Assembly (NCBI GenBank): GCA_964187655.1
Contig: CAXLMP010000103.1
Coordinates: 1 to 64,000 of the forward strand
Origin: Lentimonas sp002292345
GTDB lineage: Bacteria; Verrucomicrobiota; Verrucomicrobiia; Opitutales; Coraliomargaritaceae
DNA: 64,000 bases
Direction of reading: 5' to 3'
The first letter of the stretch is position 1. Each line of letters opens with the position of its first letter. Positions 16,976 through 26,644 of this stretch are shown here, piece by piece. The notes under the pieces are model-generated. The model was not told the DNA's origin. It ran no database searches and saw nothing but the letters and a program-made list of their open reading frames with translations. The position numbers and the translations under genes were made by a program.

Positions 16976-17908
16976 TTAGTTGAAAGAGGTGCTGTCGTCT
17001 GCCGAAGGCTCTTCGTCGCGGTTTTCAATTTTAATCTCGATTTCGGCGTCCTCCTCTTCGTCTCGGTCGTAGAGTTTATCGATGATCTGTTCGCGGCAAA
17101 AGGTTTGGACGCGTAAAATAAGGCCTTCCTGTCCGCTTTGCAGGAGGTGGATCAGGAGCATCAGCAAGATGCTGATGATGAGGGCGACGAGGGTCGAGTT
17201 GAAGGCGACGCCGAGTGCGTTAGTGACGCCGGAGATGTCACCTTGAAGGGCTTCGTCCGCACGGTGCAGCGCGACGCCGATGCCACGAACGGTGCCGATG
17301 AAGCCGATGGATGGGATTGCCCAAACCAGATAGCGAAGCATAGACAGTTCGCTCTCCTGTTGTTCTGAGGCGACTTCGAGTCGGCCCATGATGGTCTCAG
17401 TAGTTTCGGGCACGTTACCTGTCATATGGTAGCGCTCGAGACCACGGGCCATGACGTAGGGGAGGATTTTATTTTTGAGATCGGGGCGTACGCTCTTTTC
17501 GTCGATTTGTTCGGAGAGTTTACCTGCGCGTTCGCGGGAGATACTGCGAGCGCCGCTGAGTAGGTCGACCTCTGGTTCGGCTTCGATACCTTCGCTCTCA
17601 GGAGCGAAACGTCCGAGGACGGTAGCTTCCGAGTGAACGAGGATAAATTTATAGATGAGAATCATAATTCCCCAGAGAAAGAGAGAGATGCAGATTTGTT
17701 GCTCGTAATCTTTAAGGATGACGAAGATCCCCGAGGCTGAGCCGACACCCTCGACGCCGTAGCTTTGCGCGAGTGCTGCTTTATTCGCGGCTGGTCGGAT
17801 CAGTCCGCCGTAGAGCACACCGACAAAGATAAAGGAGGCGATCAGGCCGAGGCTGAAAATGAGGCCTTTGACTGAGAAAAGGCCGCGTTCGGGATTTCGT
17901 AAACTCAT
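16976..17908 (-). CDS. MotA/TolQ/ExbB-family proton channel-like protein
   Basis: A 310-residue membrane protein. Helix 1 is at about 14-36 and helix 2 at about 71-91, followed by a cytoplasmic stretch of about 100 residues. Helices 3 and 4 carry the MotA_ExbB domain: WAIPSIGFIGTVRGIG with the threonine expected at the pore, and ALGVAFNSTLVALIISI with a second one. The C-terminus is very acidic. In known systems five such subunits surround two ExbD/MotB helices and move by ion flow. No ExbD, TonB, MotB or TolR gene is nearby; the next two genes supply the aspartate-bearing helices fused to vWA domains. The start at MSLRNPE is chosen; a longer frame adds 15 residues. Confidence 0.82.
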   Translation of the reverse strand: MSLRNPERGLFSVKGLIFSLGLIASFIFVGVLYGGLIRPAANKAALAQSYGVEGVGSASGIFVILKDYEQQICISLFLWGIMILIYKFILVHSEATVLGRFAPESEGIEAEPEVDLLSGARSISRERAGKLSEQIDEKSVRPDLKNKILPYVMARGLERYHMTGNVPETTETIMGRLEVASEQQESELSMLRYLVWAIPSIGFIGTVRGIGVALHRADEALQGDISGVTNALGVAFNSTLVALIISILLMLLIHLLQSGQEGLILRVQTFCREQIIDKLYDRDEEEDAEIEIKIENRDEEPSADDSTSFN

Positions 17909-18073
17909 AGGTGTCGTTTTTGTATGTGGGGATCGCAGTGCGCAGCCTAGCAATATATAAAGAAATTAGTGGTTTCGGATTGGTATCGGCTTGGGCGATG
18001 GCTGTATTTACCCCCTCATCCTGATGTTTATTATCGATATTGCAATTTCCTTACTAAACAATAGTGTCCAGTT

Positions 18074-18622
18074 ATGTTTAATGCGACACTCACTCCTCTT
18101 CTCTTAAGCACTGCGTTATTTTTTAGCGGATGCTCATCTTCTAATAGTGGCAATACGGGGCGTAATGTCGGCGTGGCGGCTGGTGCGATTCTTGGTGCTG
18201 TGATTGGGGCTCAGCTTGGTGACGGTAGTGGGACGAATGTAGCGGTGGGTGCAGCGGCGGGTGCTGCACTGGGTGGATTGGGTGGTAGCAAGTATGACCA
18301 GAACAAGGAGGAACTCGAAGCCGCTGAGGCTCAGCGGCAGTATGAGTATGATCAAGAAGCCCAAGCTCAGGTGAAGCTGGAAGAAGAAATTCAGGCCTTG
18401 GAGGCGAAAAGAGTGCGCGATGAGATTGCGCGTAATTCGACCACATCAGATGTTAGCGCGGCAGAGCGTGAGGCGGCACGCCTCGAAGCGGAGTTGGCTG
18501 CCAAGAAAAAAGCCTATGAGGATTCTCAAGCGCGAGCGAAACGCATCCAAGAAGCACAGGCGCGTGTTGCCAAAGCTCAAGAAGAGCTCGCTGAGATGGA
18601 GCGTCAGGCAAACGGCGGCTAA
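18074..18622 (+). CDS. Glycine-zipper lipoprotein with coiled-coil tail
   Basis: A 182-residue protein with a lipoprotein signal peptide (lipobox-like FSGC, cysteine at residue 20), then two glycine-zipper repeats (VGVAAGAILGAVIGAQLG and VAVGAAAGAALGGLGG) that resemble membrane-inserting hairpins. The rest (about 75-180) is a continuous charged, alanine- and glutamate-rich coiled coil. Such proteins are usually anchored in the outer membrane. It is divergent from the ExbB-like/vWA operon with 165 bases between starts. It could be an envelope partner of that complex, but only its position suggests this. Confidence 0.65.
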   Translation: MFNATLTPLLLSTALFFSGCSSSNSGNTGRNVGVAAGAILGAVIGAQLGDGSGTNVAVGAAAGAALGGLGGSKYDQNKEELEAAEAQRQYEYDQEAQAQVKLEEEIQALEAKRVRDEIARNSTTSDVSAAEREAARLEAELAAKKKAYEDSQARAKRIQEAQARVAKAQEELAEMERQANGG

Positions 18623-18820
18623 TCGTAGCTGTCTGTCTGTTAATGTCTGCCTGCCGCAAGTGGCGAATCAGGTGTAGTTCGCGTGTCGAAGCTGCCGGCT
18701 TGTGTATATAGATTATAGCAACTCGAATGCGTTATGCTTTAATGCTTTTATTTGTTAGGTGCTTGTCGTATACAGATTGCTAATGGTCATTTTTGGCCGT
18801 TTTCCAAAATATAATCTAAA

Positions 18821-19765
18821 ATGAAATCATCGCAATATATTGATATCCTAGGGCAACAAGTCGCTAAGCGAACGGTGCTTTTTGTAGTTGGGACAGTAAC
18901 GATTGTGGTTGGGGGTATCGTCGGATTGCTGTATTATTTGTTGCTGGCTGGCAGTGCGCCTATCGTTGCAACAGCTGCAGCACCGATTGCAATGATGGCG
19001 AATTCAAAGGTCAGTAAGCGCGTCGATCAGCCAAATAGCAGGGTGCCGTCGCAGTCTTCACTGGTGCTCCTGTTGGAGAAACATTTAAAGGCAACACAGC
19101 TCAGTGAGGTAAAGTCTTTGATTGTGAATGGCATGGCCTCGACTGAAAATACGACCTGTGAATTGGTTGCAATGGCGCGTTGCCCAAATCTGTATACATT
19201 AAAAACAGAGGGTGTTGATTTCAAGTATACCGCAGCGTTTGGCTATAATGGAAAGCAAGGATGGGTTAAGACAGACTTTTTAAATTTAAATAAAGACGAA
19301 GTCGGATTCTTCACGCGGGTGGCGTTGTTTGAGAGTTCGCTCGCACACCTAGCATGGAGCTATCATGCCCATGAGTCACTTGATTACCGGCTTGAGTCGG
19401 TTTTGGAGCGTTTGCCTGATGAGCAATGGCAAGGGCGCGTTTGTGCGGTGGTCGTGAGTCGTGGGCTATTGCCGTTTCCTATTTATCATTATATCGACCA
19501 GCAGAGCTATGAGGAAGTCTATCGCCGGGCTCAAGTTCTGAGAGGAATAGATTTGGTGGATCTTGAAATTCACTTTGCGCGGCCTGAAGTCGCGGCATCT
19601 CCTCGTCTACCAATGGGTTATAAACTCTACTTTAATGGCACGTTAAATGACACCATCGCGTTCACTAAAATTCGACCGAATCGTGTCGTATTTGAGTCGC
19701 TATTCGATGCCCCTTCAGGGGCGACTGCTACGAGCTTATCGCCTCGTCAGGCGCGCGCCAATTAA
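18821..19765 (+). CDS. Putative membrane-anchored protein of unknown function
   Basis: A 314-residue protein with one N-terminal membrane helix (about 19-43, TVLFVVGTVTIVVGGIVGLLYYLLL) after a short cytoplasmic start. The soluble part, presumably periplasmic, runs to the end and contains 'FGYNGKQGWVKTD' and 'LVDLEIHFARPE', which hint at a LolA/LolB-like beta-rich fold, but I do not recognise a family. The gap upstream is 198 bases and shows nothing definite. Its stop codon overlaps the stop of the converging ccsA gene in a shared TTAA, so there is no room for a terminator between them. Confidence 0.6.
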   Translation: MKSSQYIDILGQQVAKRTVLFVVGTVTIVVGGIVGLLYYLLLAGSAPIVATAAAPIAMMANSKVSKRVDQPNSRVPSQSSLVLLLEKHLKATQLSEVKSLIVNGMASTENTTCELVAMARCPNLYTLKTEGVDFKYTAAFGYNGKQGWVKTDFLNLNKDEVGFFTRVALFESSLAHLAWSYHAHESLDYRLESVLERLPDEQWQGRVCAVVVSRGLLPFPIYHYIDQQSYEEVYRRAQVLRGIDLVDLEIHFARPEVAASPRLPMGYKLYFNGTLNDTIAFTKIRPNRVVFESLFDAPSGATATSLSPRQARAN

Positions 19766-21675
19766 GCTTTATCGCTCTCTTGGGCAGCGATAAGGATTCC
19801 TTTGCGTTCGCGGCGGTTCTTATCTTCGCCGAATGCACTGCGCCAGTAGCGCCAAGGTAAGTTCACTAGGCAGATGAAAAAGATCTGGCTGGCGGCAAAG
19901 CCGATCGTCCACCAGAAGCCACTGCTGGTAAAGCCATAGGCGTGTAGGCCAACGCCGAGTAGGTTGGTGCCGAACCACGACCATACGGTCACGATGCTAC
20001 CACAGATAGCCAAAGCCATGAGGCCGCGCTCTTTCACGATCCCGCCCCAGCGCGCGTGTAGCACGATGGCACCCATGATCACGATCATCAGCGCGCCATT
20101 TTCTTTCGGATCCCAGCCCCAGAAGCGACCCCAGGATTGATCGGCCCAGATGCCACCGAGGATAGTCCCCACCAGGCTAAACAACGTGGCAAAGCAGGTG
20201 ATACCATAGACCATACTGACGATGGATTTGGCCGACTCTTTGCTGAAGCGCTTGGAGAATAGTCCGAGCACAGTGAAGATCAATGCAAGTGCGCCGGCAA
20301 AGAACATAGCGGAGTAGCCGAATGTAATGACAGTGACGTGCGTCGCTAGCCAGAAGTTGGAGTCGAGCACTGCGCGCATCATTTCAAGCGTGTCGCCGCT
20401 CATGGATAGGTGGTGCGCAATGATGAGCGTGCAGAACCCGACCAGCGAAGCCATCGCCGCGCCGACGCCGTTCTTATAGAACTTTTCAAGGATCACACCG
20501 AGCAGCACGGCACCCCAACCGACGAACACCGCAGAAGAGTAAAGATTCGTCACAAAAACACCGTAGCGCTCTTGAATGTACATACGAGCAATCAGCCCTA
20601 AAGTATGGATCGTAAAGGCGAGTAATAGGACCCAGAATGCCGCTTTGGCCAGCGGCGCAGGCCAGCGCAGCCATGAGATGCAGACGGTCAGGAAGATCAG
20701 CACGTAAAGCTGCATCGAAAGGTAGAACGGTTGCGCTTGGTTAAAGAGGCGCTCAAAATGCACACGACCAATATCGTGCGGGAATGCACCGATAAAGCGC
20801 TGGCGTAATTGTTCGACGGTTTGGTTGAACATGTCGGGCTGATCCATGCGATATGCCATTGTCAGGCTGGCGTAGCTCGTGACGTAAGGGCTGAGGTCAT
20901 CGCCCCGCATTACGTCGAGTAATTCCAAACCAATATTTTTCCAGTCGTCGAGTGGGTCGACGGGTGCGATTGGCGGCACGACGCGCAAATAGGCGGTCTT
21001 TGAAAGTTTCAAATAATCGTCGCCAAATTGAATGAATCTGCTGAGTAGTTCGGCATCGTAGTCCTCTCCCGCTTGCTGTTGACGGAGGGCCACGAGTCCT
21101 GGTTCGACACTGCTAATGTAGCTCTGATATTCATCGACGAGTCGATCAAGCCGCTCTGGGGGGCCGACCGGGTGCAGCGAGTGCATTACCCGGTGGTAGA
21201 GTGTGAGGCCGTCGTTAAGATCGGCGATTTGTTGCTCGTAGGGGCTACGTTTTTTCGGTTCAGGGTTGATTTCCTTATAGAGTCGCAGTATCTCGTCGAA
21301 GTGCGGTAATAGATCATTGAAGGCGTAGTGGCGCTGGCCTTTTTGTGCGAGGCCTGCGATGCCAAGATCGTCTGGGAACTCGATTTTAAACACGCGATAG
21401 GTGTCGGCCACTTCAGGACGCATGGTCAGATCCATGAACCATTCGATCGGACTAAGTGTCACGCCTTCGGGGGTGACGACTTTTTGACGTGCAGCGAGCA
21501 CGAGCAGGGTGTTACGCGCAACCGAGTCAAGCGGTTTGATGCGTCCACCCACTTGCACTGGCAGCTCAGCAAAGCTGTCGATGTCGAACTCAGACGGGTT
21601 ATTGGAAGGCTTGAAACCGCGGGCAATGATGAGCGTCGCGATGATTAAGATGAGACTGAAGGCAAATTTTTTCAC
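19762..21675 (-). CDS. ccsA: Cytochrome c biogenesis protein CcsA (ResC-like) with long periplasmic domain
   Basis: A 637-residue protein of cytochrome c maturation system II. An N-terminal helix and about 290 residues of soluble, probably periplasmic sequence come before the CcsA core. The core (about 320-610) contains the haem-handling WWD motif WADQSWGRFWGWDPKENGAL, and conserved histidines in 'IIAHHLSMSG', 'LATHVTVI' and 'VLHARWGG'. It moves haem to the outside and, with ResB, attaches it to apocytochromes. The start is a GTG lying 13 bases from the edge of the inserted GxxExxY element. It is the last gene of the lipoprotein-resB-ccsA unit. Confidence 0.86.
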   Translation of the reverse strand: MKKFAFSLILIIATLIIARGFKPSNNPSEFDIDSFAELPVQVGGRIKPLDSVARNTLLVLAARQKVVTPEGVTLSPIEWFMDLTMRPEVADTYRVFKIEFPDDLGIAGLAQKGQRHYAFNDLLPHFDEILRLYKEINPEPKKRSPYEQQIADLNDGLTLYHRVMHSLHPVGPPERLDRLVDEYQSYISSVEPGLVALRQQQAGEDYDAELLSRFIQFGDDYLKLSKTAYLRVVPPIAPVDPLDDWKNIGLELLDVMRGDDLSPYVTSYASLTMAYRMDQPDMFNQTVEQLRQRFIGAFPHDIGRVHFERLFNQAQPFYLSMQLYVLIFLTVCISWLRWPAPLAKAAFWVLLLAFTIHTLGLIARMYIQERYGVFVTNLYSSAVFVGWGAVLLGVILEKFYKNGVGAAMASLVGFCTLIIAHHLSMSGDTLEMMRAVLDSNFWLATHVTVITFGYSAMFFAGALALIFTVLGLFSKRFSKESAKSIVSMVYGITCFATLFSLVGTILGGIWADQSWGRFWGWDPKENGALMIVIMGAIVLHARWGGIVKERGLMALAICGSIVTVWSWFGTNLLGVGLHAYGFTSSGFWWTIGFAASQIFFICLVNLPWRYWRSAFGEDKNRRERKGILIAAQESDKA

Positions 21676-21688
21676 AATGAATGATTTT

Positions 21689-22180
21689 GACTACGAAAAG
21701 CGCGAAATACGCGAAAAAGGAAAATGCAGATGGGTGGTTTCTTGAAGGGGCGGTGTTGGATTAATGTGCCTGATTCACGAAGCGTTCATACTGCACTTTT
21801 GGATAATGTCCAAAATTGATGAGTATGCCTAACACTTTGCCTGTCGCCTTTAGGTAGTTGATGACTTGAGCGCGGTGTTGATCGGTGAGGGTGCTAATAG
21901 CTTTGATTTCAACTATGATCTTCTCAAGGCATATAAAGTTAGGCTCGTATCGCTGTTTTAGTTCCCGTCCCTTGTAGTGTAGAACTAATGGTGATTTTTC
22001 GACTGCTGGAATGCTTTGATCTTCAAACTCCATGGCTAGGCATTCTTGATACACCGCTTCAAGGAATCCACAGCCTTTCTCTTTGTAGACTTCGAACGCA
22101 GCTCCCATGATCTGATAGCTTTCTTTTTTATAGATAATTTCAGTCGTCATGTTTTCGCGTCTTTTGTGTTTTTCGTAGTT
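21689..22180. mobile_element. GxxExxY cassette flanked by 30-bp inverted repeats
   Basis: The arms at 21689-21718 and 22151-22180 are inverted copies with 24 of 30 positions identical; each is built of short TTTCGCG/TTTCGTAG-type units. The GxxExxY gene fills the space between and its start codon touches the inner edge of one arm. The element fills the resB-ccsA gap almost exactly, 7 bases from the resB stop and 13 from the ccsA start. There is no transposase, so it would need help from elsewhere to move. Confidence 0.6.
21761..22150 (-). CDS. GxxExxY protein
   Basis: A 129-residue member of the GxxExxY family, named for the motif seen here as GCGFLEAVYQECLAMEF near residue 27. The later PNFICLEKIIVEIKAISTLTDQH resembles the core of a PD-(D/E)xK nuclease fold (E-x-K). 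The biochemical function of the family is not settled. It lies between resB and ccsA on the same strand, inside a pair of inverted repeats. The 30-base arm lies directly before its ATG, so its leader lacks a normal ribosome binding site. I read it as an insertion in the operon. Confidence 0.85.
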   Translation of the reverse strand: MTTEIIYKKESYQIMGAAFEVYKEKGCGFLEAVYQECLAMEFEDQSIPAVEKSPLVLHYKGRELKQRYEPNFICLEKIIVEIKAISTLTDQHRAQVINYLKATGKVLGILINFGHYPKVQYERFVNQAH

Positions 22181-22187
22181 AAAAAAT

Positions 22188-23366
22188 TTAGTGGCTACGT
22201 TTGTTAAGGAATTTAAAGAAATGCATGCCGAACTGGACGAGCATGCCCACTCCCATTAGCAGTACGCTGACGTAGGGCAGGACCCAGCCTGGATTACGCA
22301 CGACTTGGAAGATCGAGGTGCGGTCGTCGTTGGCGAAGGAGGCTTGGTAAAAGGTGAGGCCTTCGTAGCGCAGCGGATGATTCATGTAGATCAGCGCTTT
22401 TTGGTTTTTTGTGGTATCGCTGTGGCGTACCATGACTTCACTGGAGTAATTAAAAGGGATCTCAGTACCAGGATATTTCTCGTGGGAGAAATCGACCAAT
22501 TCGACTTCGAATGGGTAATAGTGGCGCTTCAGCCGTAGGGCGATCTCCCAGCTTTGTTCGCCAAGAGTCACCATTTGCGGTGGAAAGCGATCGTCGATGA
22601 CATTCGAAACCAACCAGATGCCGAGTGAACCCTCGGGGCCGAGCACTTCGACGTAAGCAGTGGCGGTGTTGATCTGATTCTCCGCATATGTAACCGCAGT
22701 CGGTGTAACGACGACGTTCATCTTAACGGCGACACCTTGGTTGGCGGGAGACTCGACTGGCGCGGCACCTTCTTGGGCACGGCCGATTTGTGCGTTCGGA
22801 TAGTAGCTGACGGTACGAATGGTCAGTGGACTCTCTGGCACGGCGACTGTTTTACCTGGCTTGAGCAGTGCAATGGGGATGCTATGCACGGTGTCGAAAT
22901 CGGCGTGCAAGCGATCAATCAACACGAGTTCGTTTTCGCGATATTCTTGAGAGTAGTTACTGCTGGCGCCCTCATCGACGGGCATTTGGCTTTCTTCAGA
23001 GAGCACGTCGGTCAGTAACTCGCTAATGAGTAGCAGGATCAGGCCGATGTGGATCAGGAAGATGCCGGCTTTCTTGGCGGTTAATGTAAACCGAGTGACG
23101 TGGGCGGCTACGAGATTGATCAGCAGCATGCCGCCGAGCAAGTAGCCACCGGGCATCGGGATGCGTAGCCAGTAGAGCTGATCGTATGCGATCCATGCTT
23201 CGGGGTAAGCCCAGATCGCTAGGATGCTTTCGAAGTAGTCCTTCTGTGTTTTCCAGATGCCAGTTTCGACTTGGGCGAGCGTGCCAAAGAAAATCAGCAC
23301 CATCGACAAAGCGAGCAAGACGACGGTGAGCCGCAGGGATGCAAAGAATTGAAGCAGCGCTTTCAT
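22188..23366 (-). CDS. resB: ResB/Ccs1-like cytochrome c biogenesis protein
   Basis: A 392-residue membrane protein. Helices: about 9-27 (LTVVLLALSMVLIFFGTLAQVETG), 75-92, 98-118, and a last one near 365-385, with a large soluble domain (about 120-350) between the third and last, typical of ResB. It holds apocytochrome c and haem for ligation with CcsA. A histidine-rich 'MNHPLRYEGLTFYQASF' segment near the end of the soluble domain is characteristic. It follows a lipoprotein gene with 3 bases between and precedes ccsA, from which it is now separated by the GxxExxY insertion. Confidence 0.85.
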   Translation of the reverse strand: MKALLQFFASLRLTVVLLALSMVLIFFGTLAQVETGIWKTQKDYFESILAIWAYPEAWIAYDQLYWLRIPMPGGYLLGGMLLINLVAAHVTRFTLTAKKAGIFLIHIGLILLLISELLTDVLSEESQMPVDEGASSNYSQEYRENELVLIDRLHADFDTVHSIPIALLKPGKTVAVPESPLTIRTVSYYPNAQIGRAQEGAAPVESPANQGVAVKMNVVVTPTAVTYAENQINTATAYVEVLGPEGSLGIWLVSNVIDDRFPPQMVTLGEQSWEIALRLKRHYYPFEVELVDFSHEKYPGTEIPFNYSSEVMVRHSDTTKNQKALIYMNHPLRYEGLTFYQASFANDDRTSIFQVVRNPGWVLPYVSVLLMGVGMLVQFGMHFFKFLNKRSH

Positions 23367-23369
23367 GAT

Positions 23370-24026
23370 TTAGTGAGCGTGGTCTTCGATTTGAATCGAA
23401 TCGAGGAATTGCTGCATGGATGCTTCGTTAGCAAGCACGGTGGGAGTGTCACCCAGCATTTTGACGAACCAAGTGCTGCCATGGAAGGGCAGGAGTGCGC
23501 CGAGGATGCTTTGCGTTTCGCCTTCAAGACGCACGTAGAGTCCGCGGTGCCCTGAGATGTCATAATCTGTAGTATAGTCGCGCAAATCTTCGGCCGTGGC
23601 TGCTTCGAGGCCGACTTGACCGCGCCAGCGGTTAATGTTGGCGAGGCGTCCGCCGACATCACCAGGGAATGTGAGGATGGTGATTTCGGCGCTGCCAGTG
23701 TCGGCGGTGACTTTGAGATTCGCTTTGCGGATGCCGCTTGCAGGGAGCTTTTCCCAGCCTTCAGGAGTGGTGAAGTCAACATCGCCAGCTGCGTTGGCGG
23801 CCTGTTGCATGCCGGGCAGCACGTTCATCTTGCTTGGGGCGCTCGTTTCTGGCGTGGTTGCCGCTGCGATCGTTGGTATCGTGTCGGCGCGTTGCTCCTT
23901 CGGGATTTGGTAGGCCACGGGTTGCGCTTGATCACAACCACTCAAGCAGAGTGCTGCGATGCCGGCTAATATGAGTGGCAGGCGTTGAAAGTTATGGTAG
24001 TAAATTCGCGAGATCATAGTGAGCAT
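23370..24026 (-). CDS. Putative lipoprotein upstream of resB
   Basis: A 218-residue protein with a type II signal peptide ending in a good lipobox (LSGC, cysteine at about residue 30). A low-complexity linker rich in T, P and A follows, then a compact domain (about 82-218) with FTTPEGWEKL, VTADTGSAEITILTFPGDVGG and a closing WFVKMLGD...FLDSIQI pattern. That pattern recalls PsbP-like or TPM-type periplasmic proteins; I cannot name it. The 3-base spacing to resB suggests a role in cytochrome c maturation or redox delivery. An ATG at residue 4 is an equally possible start. Confidence 0.65.
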   Translation of the reverse strand: MLTMISRIYYHNFQRLPLILAGIAALCLSGCDQAQPVAYQIPKEQRADTIPTIAAATTPETSAPSKMNVLPGMQQAANAAGDVDFTTPEGWEKLPASGIRKANLKVTADTGSAEITILTFPGDVGGRLANINRWRGQVGLEAATAEDLRDYTTDYDISGHRGLYVRLEGETQSILGALLPFHGSTWFVKMLGDTPTVLANEASMQQFLDSIQIEDHAH

Positions 24027-24142
24027 AAGAAGTGCAAGTGAGTCTCGGTTTAGTCAACTGCGCGAATCTTCTATTCTTCGAGCTAATCGCAATGATTAGG
24101 CTGCTGCGGTAATAAAACGCCCGTGTGGAATTGAAAAGTCGC

Positions 24143-25251
<1,109 letters not shown>

Positions 25252-25387
25252 TGAGAAAATGCGAAGGGGGCGCTTGGGTGCAATATTAAAGCGTCTCCGA
25301 ATGTTCCGTTAGGAGTCCCTTTGATTGACTTTGAGCTGAGGAAGCTCTTTTACTGAATACTTGTCGTATCCATTATCTATCGCCTGA

Positions 25388-26533
25388 GTGAATCAAACCG
25401 AAGAAATTAATACCGAAGGATCTCGTATCCTTGTCGTGGACGACGACGAGATCATTCGTAAGTTGCTGCGCCGTGTGCTTGAGCGCAGTGGATTTGTCGT
25501 CGATGAGGCTGACTCCGGCGAAGGCGCGATCGAGTGTATCGAGGCAAATGAGCCAGATCTGATCCTGCTCGACGTCATCATGGACGGTATCGACGGCTTC
25601 GTGACGTGTCGGAAAATCAAGGAGATGCCGGGTCTGAAGCATGTACCAATTATATTTGTAACGGGCCGCTCCGACACTAGTTCGATCGTCGAAGGTCTGG
25701 ATGCGGGCGGCTGTGACTATGTCGCGAAGCCGATCAATCGCCACGAGGCCTTGGCTCGTATTCGGAATCACTTAAAGATGCGTGTGTTGATGCGCTTTCA
25801 ACGCGAATTCATCAATGGCCTAAAGAAAGCCAACCTCGCGAAAAATCGTATCATTGGTGTCGCATCGCATGATTTGCGCAATCCCTTGGCTTCGATTCGT
25901 GGTCTTTCAGAGTTCCTTGCGGAGAGTGGTCCACTCAATGATGACCAGAAAGAAATTGCGGATACGATTCAATCGACTTCAGCCTCGATGCTGCATCTGG
26001 TCGATGAATTGCTTGATCTATCGGTAATTGAAAGTGGCGAAGAGCGTTCGGAAGCAATGCCCTGTCAGGTGCGTGAGGTGGTCTCTTCCTCGCTCAATAT
26101 TTATCAGTTCAGTGCAAATAAGAAGTCTATTAAGTTGGAATTAGATGACCGCGGCATGCCAGACCTGTTGATGCTCGATAGGGCTCAATTCCGCCGTTTG
26201 ATTGATAATTTGTTAAGTAATGCGGTCAAGTATTCGCCTCTTGGCGCTCTTATCCGAGTGCTAACCGAGGAAGTGAATGGGATCTTTAAAATCGCGATCG
26301 AAGATGAAGGCCCTGGTATTCCGGAGGGTGAAATGCATAAGCTATTTACTCATTTTGGAAAAACGTCGGTACAACCGACTGGCAATGAGACGAGCACAGG
26401 ACTCGGCCTCGCAATCTGTAAGGAAATCGCTGAGTTGCATCGTGGCAAAGTGTATGCTGAGAATCGCGAGGATCGAGTTGGCGCGCGTTTCACTGTCGAG
26501 TTGGATACACAGGTACTTGCCGTTCGTACGTAG
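25388..26533 (+). CDS. Receiver-histidine kinase fusion (REC-HisKA-HATPase), soluble
   Basis: A 381-residue cytoplasmic signalling protein. Receiver domain at about 10-125, with acidic pair 18-20, phospho-acceptor in LILLDVIMDG and K in DYVAKPI. HisKA has ASHDLRNPLASIRG. The ATPase domain is complete: NLLSNAVKYS, DEGPGIPEG and TSTGLGLAICKEIAEL. There is no membrane segment or sensor domain, so it probably receives phosphate or a partner signal through its receiver. The start is a GTG. No downstream regulator is adjacent; the next gene is a FAD oxidase. A second protein of this design is present about 6 kb away. Confidence 0.85.
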   Translation: MNQTEEINTEGSRILVVDDDEIIRKLLRRVLERSGFVVDEADSGEGAIECIEANEPDLILLDVIMDGIDGFVTCRKIKEMPGLKHVPIIFVTGRSDTSSIVEGLDAGGCDYVAKPINRHEALARIRNHLKMRVLMRFQREFINGLKKANLAKNRIIGVASHDLRNPLASIRGLSEFLAESGPLNDDQKEIADTIQSTSASMLHLVDELLDLSVIESGEERSEAMPCQVREVVSSSLNIYQFSANKKSIKLELDDRGMPDLLMLDRAQFRRLIDNLLSNAVKYSPLGALIRVLTEEVNGIFKIAIEDEGPGIPEGEMHKLFTHFGKTSVQPTGNETSTGLGLAICKEIAELHRGKVYAENREDRVGARFTVELDTQVLAVRT

Positions 26534-26644
26534 CGAATTGGCGTATATTTTAGTCAAAGATCTCTTGGTGCACTGAAAGATGCGCATCTGTGGGACTGTT
26601 TCGCGTAGATGTGGTTGAATTCACGATAATATCAATTATACCCT

